Of a stretch of 64,000 nucleotides of DNA, positions 32,425-40,124 are shown one piece after another. Below the pieces are notes generated by a model, which was not told the DNA's origin, did no database searches, and saw nothing but the letters and a program-made list of their open reading frames with translations. A program made the translations under genes and the position numbers. Numbering within the stretch: the first letter of the stretch is position 1; every line of letters begins with the position of its first letter. Source of the DNA: a virus; IMG/VR virus record IMGVR_UViG_3300046689_000570, positions 1 to 64,000 of that record. The stretch is one strand, 5' to 3'.

Positions 32425-32810
32425 TGGAAGCCTTTCCCCCCGCCCTCCAGTTTGAGATCAACCAGGGTGCGGAGGCCCTGGACCGCTACTTCGACGGCGA
32501 CACCCGCAAGTGGCTGTCTCGCATCGTCAAAGAGGAACTGAAACTGTCCAATCCCTGCCAGTGTGTGCTCGGCCAGGTGTTTGAGCCGGAGCTAGACGAG
32601 GTGCGCCGCTACTACAACGACGAGAGCGGCTACGATCTGGGCCTCGAACTGCTCAACATCCGCTCCCACGAAGCAGTGAAGTACGGCTTCGACGCGAAGT
32701 ACAACGCGGATCTCTCTTCTGACCAGGAGTATGCGCAGCTCACCGCAGCCTGGCTGGCCAAGATCGCGGAGCTGGAAGCGGCGTTGGCTCCAGAAGAAGA
32801 GGAGAGCTGA
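32424..32810 (+). CDS. Hypothetical early protein, acidic
   Basis: 128 residues from ATG 32424. A helical N-terminal half (FEINQGAEALDRYFDG) is followed by SNPCQCVLGQVF and a YDLGLELLNI segment, ending in a coiled-coil tail EAALAPEEEES. The CQC-LGQ pattern recalls small phage and plasmid proteins of unknown role. It is coupled to both neighbours. Confidence 0.6.
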   Translation: MEAFPPALQFEINQGAEALDRYFDGDTRKWLSRIVKEELKLSNPCQCVLGQVFEPELDEVRRYYNDESGYDLGLELLNIRSHEAVKYGFDAKYNADLSSDQEYAQLTAAWLAKIAELEAALAPEEEES

Positions 32811-32811
32811 C

Positions 32812-33024
32812 ATGACCCGCACTTACATCATGAAGCAGTCCGACCTGCTCAAGTGTCCATTCGTCATCCTGTGGCCCACTCACTACCGGGACGACGGCAC
32901 CTGCAAGTGCGACGATCCCACTGAGCAGCGCAGGATGGTCCGCGAGTGGGGCTACACCAAGCGGCAGATCAACGCCGCGCTCAAGGCACAAGGCCGCGCT
33001 ACTCGTCAGGAGTCGGACGCATGA
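32812..33024 (+). CDS. Small basic hypothetical protein
   Basis: 70 residues, ATG two bases after the upstream stop. Cys pair CKC with an upstream LKCPF suggests a small metal site; the second half (REWGYTKRQINAALKAQGRA) is a basic helix that could bind nucleic acid. Its stop overlaps the next ATG as ATGA. Confidence 0.55.
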   Translation: MTRTYIMKQSDLLKCPFVILWPTHYRDDGTCKCDDPTEQRRMVREWGYTKRQINAALKAQGRATRQESDA

Positions 33025-33971
33025 AGCCACTCACCTTCGACGAGCCCCGCTACGCCGACGCCCTGGACCTGCGGGAAGCCGCGATCCGCTGTATGCACGA
33101 TGGCACCCGCATGGAAGAGCTATACGACATCGACGTGCGGCTCCGCCACATGCCCGCCGATCTCGCCATCACCGAGATCAAGGTGCTTCAAACCCTCCTC
33201 CCCCGGAGTGAGGTGTTCTACCTCTCGACCACGATCCAGCGGCTGCTCGATACGCCAGCCCGCAACTTCACTGGCGCCTGGACTTTCACCAAAGAGCAGT
33301 TCCCCTGCCCTAGCGGCTTCGTCTACATCCAGAATCCTCCAGAGATCGCGGGTCTCACCGTACCCAAAGAAGAGCGGGTAATCCTCACTCTGGCGGGCTT
33401 TAGCTGGAACCTTATCGAGCAGGGAAATAGGTCCGCGATCCTCTTTTCCCTGTGGTCCCAGAGTCCGGGGGACTATCGGCGCCGCACGATCCGAGGTCTC
33501 TTCCCGTCTAACGTGCGGGCTGTGCTCGACGTTCCTACTGGCTGGGAACAGTACAACATGGACCGCGATCTCGACGGGAACGAGATTTGCTGGGAAGATC
33601 AGAGCTACAACAACTACACCGTAGGTTTGATCGTCAGCTTCATGGCCTTCACCATGCAGAAGATCATCGAGCCCGAAATCTTCACCCCTGACCGCGCCAC
33701 TCGGCGCCGCGTGCAGCAGCGCGACCCCGACGCCAAACCCCGCGTGCAGGTCATTCGCCTGCGCCGCAAGGCAACCCAGCACCAGACCCTCGAAGAGGAG
33801 CGGCACCACGTTGAGTGGCAGTGTCAGTGGATGGTGCGGGGACACTGGCGCACTTATAGCGGGAAAGGAGGACGCAAGGCACAGACTATCTGGATCAGTC
33901 CCTATCTCAAGGGTGACCCTGAGAAGCCGCTGCGTGAAGGCGGCGAGAAAATCTTCGCGGTGGTGAGGTGA
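33021..33971 (+). CDS. Hypothetical protein with a C-terminal VRGHWR-type domain
   Basis: 316 residues from ATG 33021 (ATGA overlap). Residues 1-230 are of unknown fold with PSGFVYIQNPPE and LFSLWSQSPG segments. The last 60 residues, VEWQCQWMVRGHWRTY then IWISPYLKGDPEKPL, match a motif common in proteins of actinobacterial phages and mobile elements. The function has not been assigned to that family. Its recurrence is a weak host hint. Confidence 0.65.
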   Translation: MKPLTFDEPRYADALDLREAAIRCMHDGTRMEELYDIDVRLRHMPADLAITEIKVLQTLLPRSEVFYLSTTIQRLLDTPARNFTGAWTFTKEQFPCPSGFVYIQNPPEIAGLTVPKEERVILTLAGFSWNLIEQGNRSAILFSLWSQSPGDYRRRTIRGLFPSNVRAVLDVPTGWEQYNMDRDLDGNEICWEDQSYNNYTVGLIVSFMAFTMQKIIEPEIFTPDRATRRRVQQRDPDAKPRVQVIRLRRKATQHQTLEEERHHVEWQCQWMVRGHWRTYSGKGGRKAQTIWISPYLKGDPEKPLREGGEKIFAVVR

Positions 33972-34279
33972 ACATGAATACGATCGACCGCGCTCCCATG
34001 GTGACCACCACCATCCATCGGCCCAACGCTCCATATCTCCGCTACCTCAAGTGGATGCGGCCCATCGACTCGATCATCTCCGAGATGGAGCAGTTCATTA
34101 CCTACGATTCCCTACTCCAGGAGTACCGCATCACCACTTCCTGGCAGGGGATCAAGCAGTACGAAGGGTGGACGAACCGCACCTTTCAAGATGCCCTGGA
34201 GATGGCGGACATCGCCTGGGAAGCGATGAGCGAGCACCGCCAGCGGATGCTCCAGCAAGTAGAGGAGGTATTGGCGTGA
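33968..34279 (+). CDS. Small hypothetical protein
   Basis: 103 residues; GTG 33968 overlaps the upstream stop as GTGA, with ATG 33974 as alternative. Mainly helical with Trp and Met (EMEQFITYDSLLQEYRITTSW, then MADIAWEAMSEHRQRML). Ends coupled to the next gene by TGATG. Confidence 0.55.
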   Translation: MNMNTIDRAPMVTTTIHRPNAPYLRYLKWMRPIDSIISEMEQFITYDSLLQEYRITTSWQGIKQYEGWTNRTFQDALEMADIAWEAMSEHRQRMLQQVEEVLA

Positions 34280-34716
34280 TGAATGCAGAAGGTAGGCCGT
34301 TGGATGGGCAGGAGCTAGTGCAAGCGGCCTATGATGCGTTGGCCGCGTTGCAGGAGATTACCGACCCCGACGCGGGTACGACTGCGGAGAACACTCAGCT
34401 TCTCGTAGAGGATGCGGAATCTCGCCTGCGCAGTGCGCTTCAGGTGGATAGCCAGGACATCGTGACTGAGGAGGGAGCAAAGTTCAGTCCTTGGACTAAC
34501 GGCTACGCAGTGGGCTACCGCTGCACGAGCCCCACTGGAGAGGTTCAATACCTCTACTTCAATCCTAGTGGCAGCACGGATGGCGGCAGTCCTGATGCTT
34601 TTGTGTATGTGGGTCCCGCTGGAGACCCTGCCACCGATGAAGCGGAGTGCTACGTCTGCCCCTTCCGCTCCTGGCCCGCACGAAAGACTCACGCAGCTAC
34701 GAAGGTGACAACGTGA
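34279..34716 (+). CDS. Hypothetical early protein
   Basis: 145 residues from ATG 34279. Acidic helical N-terminus and a beta-rich second half with two Cys (CTSPTGEVQYLYF, CYVCPF). Coupled to the next gene by GTGA. No family recognised. Confidence 0.55.
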   Translation: MNAEGRPLDGQELVQAAYDALAALQEITDPDAGTTAENTQLLVEDAESRLRSALQVDSQDIVTEEGAKFSPWTNGYAVGYRCTSPTGEVQYLYFNPSGSTDGGSPDAFVYVGPAGDPATDEAECYVCPFRSWPARKTHAATKVTT

Positions 34717-34931
34717 AGAAGAAGCTCTTTGCCATGACCCCCGGAGGGGAAGGCCACAAGCCGCGTGGCAAGAACTACACCATCACCTGGGGAGTCTTCG
34801 AGGTACTGGCCGACAAGACGCTGATCCCTGTGCGGCAGGAGAGCGGCTTTCCCAACGCAAACCAGGCGAAGCAGCGGGCTGAGCTGCTCACCAAGCTCTC
34901 CACCCACCAGTACGTTTCTCAGCAGGAATAG
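34713..34931 (+). CDS. Small hypothetical protein
   Basis: 72 residues from GTG 34713 (GTGA overlap). A compact alpha/beta protein with NYTITWGVFEVLAD, then QAKQRAELLTKLS. The frame continues upstream but inside the previous gene. The function is unknown. Confidence 0.5.
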   Translation: MKKKLFAMTPGGEGHKPRGKNYTITWGVFEVLADKTLIPVRQESGFPNANQAKQRAELLTKLSTHQYVSQQE

Positions 34932-34973
34932 CGGCCTTCTCCGCTTTATCCTCATGCAAGACAGGAGACTACG

Positions 34974-35321
34974 ATGGCTAGCCTTGAGAAAACCGCAACC
35001 TTCGATCCCCTCGAAGCGGTCCTGGAAGTCCTGACCCTGGTGTCCACTGGTGCGGACAGCGAGCAGATTCGCCGCGCTCTAGTCCGCACTTTCGCGACCA
35101 TGACCGACGCCGACGTCGAGCGGTGCTACGGCGAGTCGTGGGATAGCGACCAGCTCCGCGAAGAGTTCGACGTCGAGTATTTCCTGGCGCCCTTCGCGGT
35201 GGCCAGACGCCGCTTGACTGGACAGACGGGCTGCCTGTGCTTCCGCCACCAGCCTCGCCGCTACTTCAACTGGGACGAGGACGAGACGCTGGCCCGCTTG
35301 ATCGGCGCGGTGCTGGCATGA
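34974..35321 (+). CDS. Hypothetical early protein
   Basis: 115 residues, ATG start after GGAGA. Helical N-terminus (DPLEAVLEVLTLVSTGADSEQI) and a CLCFRHQPRRYFNW segment with two Cys. Ends with an ATGA overlap into a tiny membrane protein gene. The function is unknown. Confidence 0.55.
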   Translation: MASLEKTATFDPLEAVLEVLTLVSTGADSEQIRRALVRTFATMTDADVERCYGESWDSDQLREEFDVEYFLAPFAVARRRLTGQTGCLCFRHQPRRYFNWDEDETLARLIGAVLA

Positions 35322-35470
35322 ATCCCCGCTTCACGGGGCTCTTGATCCTCTTCGTCATTACCCTGCTGGTGGGGCTGCTCCTCATCAGTACATCGGGGGC
35401 CCCGCTCATTGGAGCCCTCTTACTCGTCGAGCTAGGCGGTATGTTCGCCGCCGCGGGAGATAACTCATGA
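35318..35470 (+). CDS. 50-residue membrane protein
   Basis: ATG 35318 overlaps the upstream stop as ATGA. Two adjacent hydrophobic segments (LLILFVITLLVGLLLIST and LIGALLLVELGGMFAAA) predict a small inner-membrane hairpin protein. Lying within the early region rather than the lysis cassette, it may affect host membrane functions or superinfection. Confidence 0.6.
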   Translation: MNPRFTGLLILFVITLLVGLLLISTSGAPLIGALLLVELGGMFAAAGDNS

Positions 35471-35916
35471 TCGAAGATGGCATCCTGGTTCACTGGAACC
35501 ACGACTTGAATCGGGGCCTGGCCGCGTTGCTGGCGGAGTGGGGATTAGACCCCGACGTCACGGACGAAGAGCGGGCCCGACGCCGAGCCCTCAACGAGCA
35601 GGCGCACGACGATGCGATGAAGCTGCAAGCGGGTGAGCGGCTCTTCCGATCTCCCCGCTACGTCTTCACCAGTGCGCTCTTCAACTACCTGATCGAGGAC
35701 CCCGAGCAGCTTTTGCACACACTCCTGTGCTTCGGCCGCCACCAGCGCGGCGACTGGGGTGACGTGGACGAGGAGGATCAGGACACCAACAAGCGGGCCC
35801 TGCTCGACGGCGATCGCCTGCTCTCCGCGTACACCCTGCCGGGGGGCCGCAAAATCTGGATCATCACCGAGTGGGACCGTTCGGTCACCACGTTACTATT
35901 CCCTGAAGACTACTGA
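35467..35916 (+). CDS. Conserved mobile-element protein of unknown function
   Basis: 149 residues, ATGA overlap with the membrane gene. The C-terminal part, LLCFGRHQRGDWGDVDEEDQ then NKRALLDGDRLLSAY and IWIITEWDRSVTTLLFPEDY, closely matches a small protein very widely spread on plasmids and integrative elements ('F-RHQ-GDWG...SAY...WIITE-DRS-TT-LFP-EY'). No activity is known to me. Its presence suggests gene exchange with plasmids. Confidence 0.7.
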   Translation: MIEDGILVHWNHDLNRGLAALLAEWGLDPDVTDEERARRRALNEQAHDDAMKLQAGERLFRSPRYVFTSALFNYLIEDPEQLLHTLLCFGRHQRGDWGDVDEEDQDTNKRALLDGDRLLSAYTLPGGRKIWIITEWDRSVTTLLFPEDY

Positions 35917-35940
35917 CCCGAAGCCAGGAGAGAAAACGAC

Positions 35941-36459
35941 GTGACCGCACTACCTACCCTTGAACAGTACCGCGCTCTCGTCGAGAGTAGAGTAGAGACT
36001 CTGCTCCAGCACGTTCCTCGACCGCTGCTTCCCACCTTCGTGAGCATGGATCAGGAGGGAGAGATCGTTACCGCTCCTGTGGTGTTTGTGATGGCGGAGC
36101 CGGAGCTACGCATGGTCCGCGAGATGGGCCGACGCTTCGCAGTCGCCGCAGGCGCCGCGCTCATGGCCCTGGTGCTGGAGGGGGAGCGGGCCCTCGCCCC
36201 GGACGGGTCCGCCAACGCACAGTTGATCGAACAGGGAGACTGGGACGAGCTACCTCCCGATGACCGCGAGCGGCAGATCATCTTCTACCTGGAGGACTGC
36301 ACGGGTGCGACGCTCGTCCGTACCTATACTCCCACGGAGCAGGGTTCTCTCCAACCCTCAACGGATCACGGTGAGAACGAGGCCATGATCGAAGAGTGGT
36401 GGCCACTGCTTCCCACCAACCGACTACGTGAACATGCTGGCGTAGCGCGTCAGAACTAG
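35941..36459 (+). CDS. Hypothetical protein
   Basis: 172 residues, GTG start after GGAGAG. Helical N-terminus with ALVESRVETLLQHV, a hydrophobic AVAAGAALMALVLEGE helix, and an acidic C-terminus. It is last gene before the hairpin and promoter at 36.5 kb. Confidence 0.55.
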   Translation: MTALPTLEQYRALVESRVETLLQHVPRPLLPTFVSMDQEGEIVTAPVVFVMAEPELRMVREMGRRFAVAAGAALMALVLEGERALAPDGSANAQLIEQGDWDELPPDDRERQIIFYLEDCTGATLVRTYTPTEQGSLQPSTDHGENEAMIEEWWPLLPTNRLREHAGVARQN

Positions 36460-36474
36460 CACGTAACCTCTACT

Positions 36475-36519
36475 CCCCTGTCAGGGCGGCATACCTACAG
36501 CGCACCGCCTTGACAGGGG
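36475..36519. terminator. Inverted repeat overlapping the 36.5 kb promoter
   Basis: 15-base arms CCCCTGTCAGGGCGG and its near complement (one mismatch), 15-base loop. It could end the upstream operon, and its right arm contains the -35 box of the next promoter, so it may also act as an operator. Confidence 0.6.
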
Positions 36520-36539
36520 AGCGCAATTTTTGCGACAAT
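36510..36539 (+). promoter_or_regulatory. Rightward phage promoter for the MoxR-VWA operon
   Basis: TTGACA, 18 bases, GACAAT with TGC directly before the -10; the spacer holds CGCAATTTTTGCG, an inverted repeat with arms CGCAA/TTGCG. This is the best consensus match in the window. Confidence 0.7.
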
Positions 36540-36590
36540 TGGGACGGCAGCCGACCGAGCATGGTCGCTGCACGAAAGGGGATCTTCTTC

Positions 36591-37637
36591 ATGACCGTAG
36601 TCCAGATCGAACGGGATCGCATTGTGGATTACATCCGAGACCACAATCGCGGATTGCAGGATCGGATGAACGTCATCACCTATGGCCCGCCCGGCACGGG
36701 CAAGACCACCCTGGCCTGGGCTTCCGCTCTGCCAGGGCAACCCATCTACGAGGTGACGTGCACCTCGGAGCAGAGCGCGGCCGTCTTGACGGGGTTCTTC
36801 GTCCCCAAGGGGGACAGGTTCGAGCACCTCGATGGCCCACTTACCCGCGCCTGGCTGGGTCAGCCCATCCGTATGGGAATCGAGGGCTTCGAGGAAGACG
36901 ACGAGCGCGGCGACGCCATCATTGGTGGCCTGTTGGTCATCAACGAGATCGACAAGGCGTCTCCTGATGTGGCCGACATCATTCATGTCGGCGCCGACGA
37001 CCAGCGGGTGGCCATCATGTACCTGCCCGACGGCAGGATCATCCGCCCCGCCAACGGGTTCTGGTGCTGGGCCACCATGAACGGCAACCTGGAAGACCTG
37101 AGCGACCCGGTGCTCGACCGCTTCCCTCTCCGCATCCCGGTGTGGGAACCCGGTCAGGGTCAGCTCGACCTCCTCTCCCCTGCTACCCAGCAAATCTGCC
37201 GAAACTTCTACACCTCAGTAGCGGGCACGGGCCGCTCACCGCAGTTCACCTACCGGGAGCTGCGAGCCTTCGATCGGCTGGTGCTGGCCGGCTCGCCCGC
37301 CAACCTGGCCGCGGCGTCCATTGGCCGCAACTCCGATGCGTCCGAGGCGCTGGCCAAGGACTACACCATCACCCAGGCCGCGCTGACTACCTTCCCGGTC
37401 ACCTCCAATGGGCACAGTGAGGTCGAAGCAGAAGAGGCTATGGAAGGTGCGCTCTTCAACACCCTCGATCCGACTGCCGAAGCGGCCGCTCAGCTCGCCT
37501 CTGAACTGGCCGTCACCTCCGAGATTCTCAGCCCCCTGTTCGGTGAGTCGGTGCCACTCACCATTCCCGTGAGCCCAGTCGCTACCGCGGCACCTCGCCG
37601 CACCCGTGCCCCACGCAGCACCCGGAGCGCCTTCTAA
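36591..37637 (+). CDS. MoxR/CobS-type AAA+ ATPase
   Basis: 348 residues from ATG 36591. Walker A GPPGTGKT at 32-39, a MoxR-like ETTCTSEQSAA segment after it, Walker B LLVINEIDKA near 116-125, sensor-1 WATMNGN near 160, and a DPVLDRFPLRIPV segment with the arginine finger. The C-terminal lid is helical and is followed by a disordered Thr/Pro/Arg-rich tail. MoxR-family ATPases work with VWA-domain partners to remodel proteins or insert metals. The next gene, coupled by TAATG, encodes such a partner. No cobaltochelatase large subunit is present. Confidence 0.85.
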   Translation: MTVVQIERDRIVDYIRDHNRGLQDRMNVITYGPPGTGKTTLAWASALPGQPIYEVTCTSEQSAAVLTGFFVPKGDRFEHLDGPLTRAWLGQPIRMGIEGFEEDDERGDAIIGGLLVINEIDKASPDVADIIHVGADDQRVAIMYLPDGRIIRPANGFWCWATMNGNLEDLSDPVLDRFPLRIPVWEPGQGQLDLLSPATQQICRNFYTSVAGTGRSPQFTYRELRAFDRLVLAGSPANLAAASIGRNSDASEALAKDYTITQAALTTFPVTSNGHSEVEAEEAMEGALFNTLDPTAEAAAQLASELAVTSEILSPLFGESVPLTIPVSPVATAAPRRTRAPRSTRSAF

Positions 37638-39715
37638 TGGGCAACAGCATTCTCCCTCAGGGACTGGACGGGAAGGACTGGCAGATCCTCCAGTCCGCTA
37701 ACCAGGAAGTCAGCGTCAACCTGCGGCAGCACATCGCCACTGCCGTACCCGCAGTGACGCAGGGCCTGGAGCAGGCTCACTACCACGAGCTGGCGAGGAT
37801 CATGTTCAGCGCCGGCCACGAGCCAGACATCACGACTCACGCGGGAATCCTGGCGGAGGCTATCGAAGAGCTGCGGCTGGACCTGCTGCTCGAAGAGCGC
37901 GGCATTCCACAGGACAAGCGGCTAGAGGATCACGACTGGGCTCAGGCGCCCCGCTTCGACGCGTCAACCGCCGCCCGCGACCGTCTCCGCTTCTTACTGG
38001 AGACGGTGTGGCAGGCTCAGGAAGAGGGACCACTCACTCAGCACTGGCTGAACACCTTCAACGAGCTGCAGCGGGACAAGCCCTCGCTGATCGACGCACT
38101 CAAGGGTACCCTGCCGCAGCTCCAGCAAGCGGTCAAGCAGGGGGGCGACGGACTGGCGGAGCGTGACGAGCTGGCTCGCCAACTGTGGAAGCTGCTCGAC
38201 CCGCCACCACCACCGCCCAAGCCGGTCACTCCGCAGCAGCTCTCGCACGAGACGCAGCAGAAGATCCAGGAGGCGGCGAAGCCCAAGCCGGAGCCCGCCG
38301 AGGCACCCAAGAAGAAGCAGACCCGCCTGCGCAAGATCGAGAAGCCGAAGCCCGAGCCCCAAGAAGAGGATGAAGAGGCGGCGACGTCGGAGTCAACCGA
38401 CGAGGAGTCCGCGAACAACGATAGCTCAACCGCGTCCTCGAAGAACGAGGAGCGTGATACGCAGGAGGAGGGAGAAGATGGGAATGGGGATGCTGACCAG
38501 TCGGAGAAGGACTCTGGAGCACGAGACGATGCTGAAGAAGAAGACGGAGCGGAGGAGAAGGAGGAATCAGGCGGCAAGTCGGATGCGGGTGAAGACCCGG
38601 AAGCGGATGAAGAAGAGCTAGATGGCGAGGATGACGGGGACGGGGAAAGCGGCGCTGAGGCCAGCGAAGAGGAACTCGAAGACGACGGGGACCGCGAAGA
38701 CGAGGAGGGCGGCGAAGAAGAGAAGGACTACGCCGCAGAGTACGAAGAGGTAGAGGAGACCGACGAGGAGCGGCGCGAGCGGGAAGAGCAAGAAGCAGAG
38801 GACCGCGCAATCGCCGACGCACTCAACCAGGGCGGCGAGTCGGTGCTTCAGGTCTACGATCCGAAGAAGCCGCACGGGGTAGGTGGCGACGCCAAGGTCG
38901 GGCACATGCTGATCCACGATCATGTGAAGACCTCGAAGAGGACGCACATGGTCCGCAAGACGGCCGGTGCCCGCGACCGAGGGGTCATCCCCACCCAGTT
39001 CCATCGGTACGCCATGGACAAGGCGGTCTTCTCCGCTAAGCGGCCCGGCGGTACCATCCTGATCGACGGCTCCGGCTCTATGAACTGGGACCCCGACAAG
39101 CTGGAAGTCCTGATCTCGCAGCTTCCCACCGCCACGATCGCGATCTATCACGGCTCCGAGGTGGACTGGGAAGTAACTACCGGACTGGGCGCCACGCTTC
39201 AAGCGGCGGCCAAGCAGCAGCAGGATGCGTGGACTGCCTGGCGAGAGTATCAAAACGATCAAAACGACTACGACTACGATAAAGAGCGGCAGCTCGGACG
39301 AGAGCGGCAAGCCGCGTTCGAGAGCTGGAAGCGGGTAGCTACTGCCGCAGGCTACCAGCCCGTCGACTCTCCCTGGGTAGCCGGCATTCAGCGAGCCGGT
39401 GCAGCGGTCAATGGCACCCTGTGCATCCTGGGCAAGCAAGGCCGCTGGGGTCCCCTCGCTCACGGTCTCGGTGGCGGCAACAACGTCGACGTCGAGGCGT
39501 TGCAGTGGCTGGCCGCCCAGCCGGGGCCCCGTGTCTGGATCTCCGATGGCCGCGTGACCGGCGGCTTCTACTACGGGATGCTGGGTAGTCAGGGACTGGA
39601 ACACCTGTGCGAAGAGCTGTGCCGTCGGCACCGCATCACCCGCACCCCTACGGTGCAGGCTGCGCTCAAGCAGCTCCGCGTGACTATCCCCAGTCTCGCC
39701 AAGCTGGGCATCTGA
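37637..39715 (+). CDS. CobT-like VWA protein with a long acidic region
   Basis: 692 residues. Residues 1-190 helical; 190-240 Pro/Lys linker; 240-400 almost entirely Glu/Asp (with Ser/Lys), as in CobT of aerobic cobaltochelatase. A C-terminal VWA domain starts near 470: MIDAS motif DGSGSM, then after a charged helical insert (about 525-580, WREYQNDQNDYDYDKERQLG) GGGNNVDVEALQWL and a WISDGRVTG third motif. Divalent metal binding is therefore likely intact. It would be the substrate-recognition partner of the preceding ATPase. The substrate is unknown; chelatase activity is unlikely without CobN. Confidence 0.8.
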   Translation: MGNSILPQGLDGKDWQILQSANQEVSVNLRQHIATAVPAVTQGLEQAHYHELARIMFSAGHEPDITTHAGILAEAIEELRLDLLLEERGIPQDKRLEDHDWAQAPRFDASTAARDRLRFLLETVWQAQEEGPLTQHWLNTFNELQRDKPSLIDALKGTLPQLQQAVKQGGDGLAERDELARQLWKLLDPPPPPPKPVTPQQLSHETQQKIQEAAKPKPEPAEAPKKKQTRLRKIEKPKPEPQEEDEEAATSESTDEESANNDSSTASSKNEERDTQEEGEDGNGDADQSEKDSGARDDAEEEDGAEEKEESGGKSDAGEDPEADEEELDGEDDGDGESGAEASEEELEDDGDREDEEGGEEEKDYAAEYEEVEETDEERREREEQEAEDRAIADALNQGGESVLQVYDPKKPHGVGGDAKVGHMLIHDHVKTSKRTHMVRKTAGARDRGVIPTQFHRYAMDKAVFSAKRPGGTILIDGSGSMNWDPDKLEVLISQLPTATIAIYHGSEVDWEVTTGLGATLQAAAKQQQDAWTAWREYQNDQNDYDYDKERQLGRERQAAFESWKRVATAAGYQPVDSPWVAGIQRAGAAVNGTLCILGKQGRWGPLAHGLGGGNNVDVEALQWLAAQPGPRVWISDGRVTGGFYYGMLGSQGLEHLCEELCRRHRITRTPTVQAALKQLRVTIPSLAKLGI

Positions 39716-39721
39716 TCTCAC

Positions 39722-39744
39722 GGGGGGCCGCAGTGCGGCCCCCC
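39722..39744 (+). terminator. GC hairpin after the VWA gene
   Basis: Perfect stem GGGGGGCCGC/GCGGCCCCCC with a three-base loop, seven bases after the stop. No strong T-run; likely a partial terminator. Confidence 0.65.
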
Positions 39745-39770
39745 TCTCTACTCCAGAAAGGACCAGGATA

Positions 39771-40124
39771 ATGAGTCTCTATCTCGACGAGTTCAGGAGC
39801 GTCCGCATGAAGTGCGACGGCTGCGGCCTGGACGACTGGGTGCGCAGCGGCATCGTCTCTGCTTACTGGCACATCGAGGATGACACTCACCAGTATTGCG
39901 GTGAATGCTGGGATCGGATCAAGCAGGACGCGAAAGTCTTCGGCGACCAGTGCAGCTTCCCGCTCTTCGAGCCCGCGATTCGAGAGCGCCTCTTCTTCCG
40001 CTGCGTGGAGGCAAACAACCTCAGCGTTCAGTGCTCACCCCCCGCATGGGGATATGGGGCACCGCGTGCTAGTGTCTACGTCGTCAACCTCGATAACCGC
40101 ATCGAGTTGAGAGGGCCACGATGA
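39771..40124 (+). CDS. Zinc-finger protein
   Basis: 117 residues, ATG start after AGGA. Two Cys pairs, CDGCG (residues 15-19) and CGECW (about 43-47), probably form one zinc site. A late CVEANN and CSPPAWGYG follow. Its stop overlaps the helicase ATG as ATGA. Possibly a DNA-binding accessory to the helicase or the VWA protein. Confidence 0.6.
   Translation: MSLYLDEFRSVRMKCDGCGLDDWVRSGIVSAYWHIEDDTHQYCGECWDRIKQDAKVFGDQCSFPLFEPAIRERLFFRCVEANNLSVQCSPPAWGYGAPRASVYVVNLDNRIELRGPR

Noticed and set aside
39722-39744. GC hairpin as a strong terminator
   Set aside because: Only a perfect stem without a T-run; kept as a partial terminator, not a firm transcription end.
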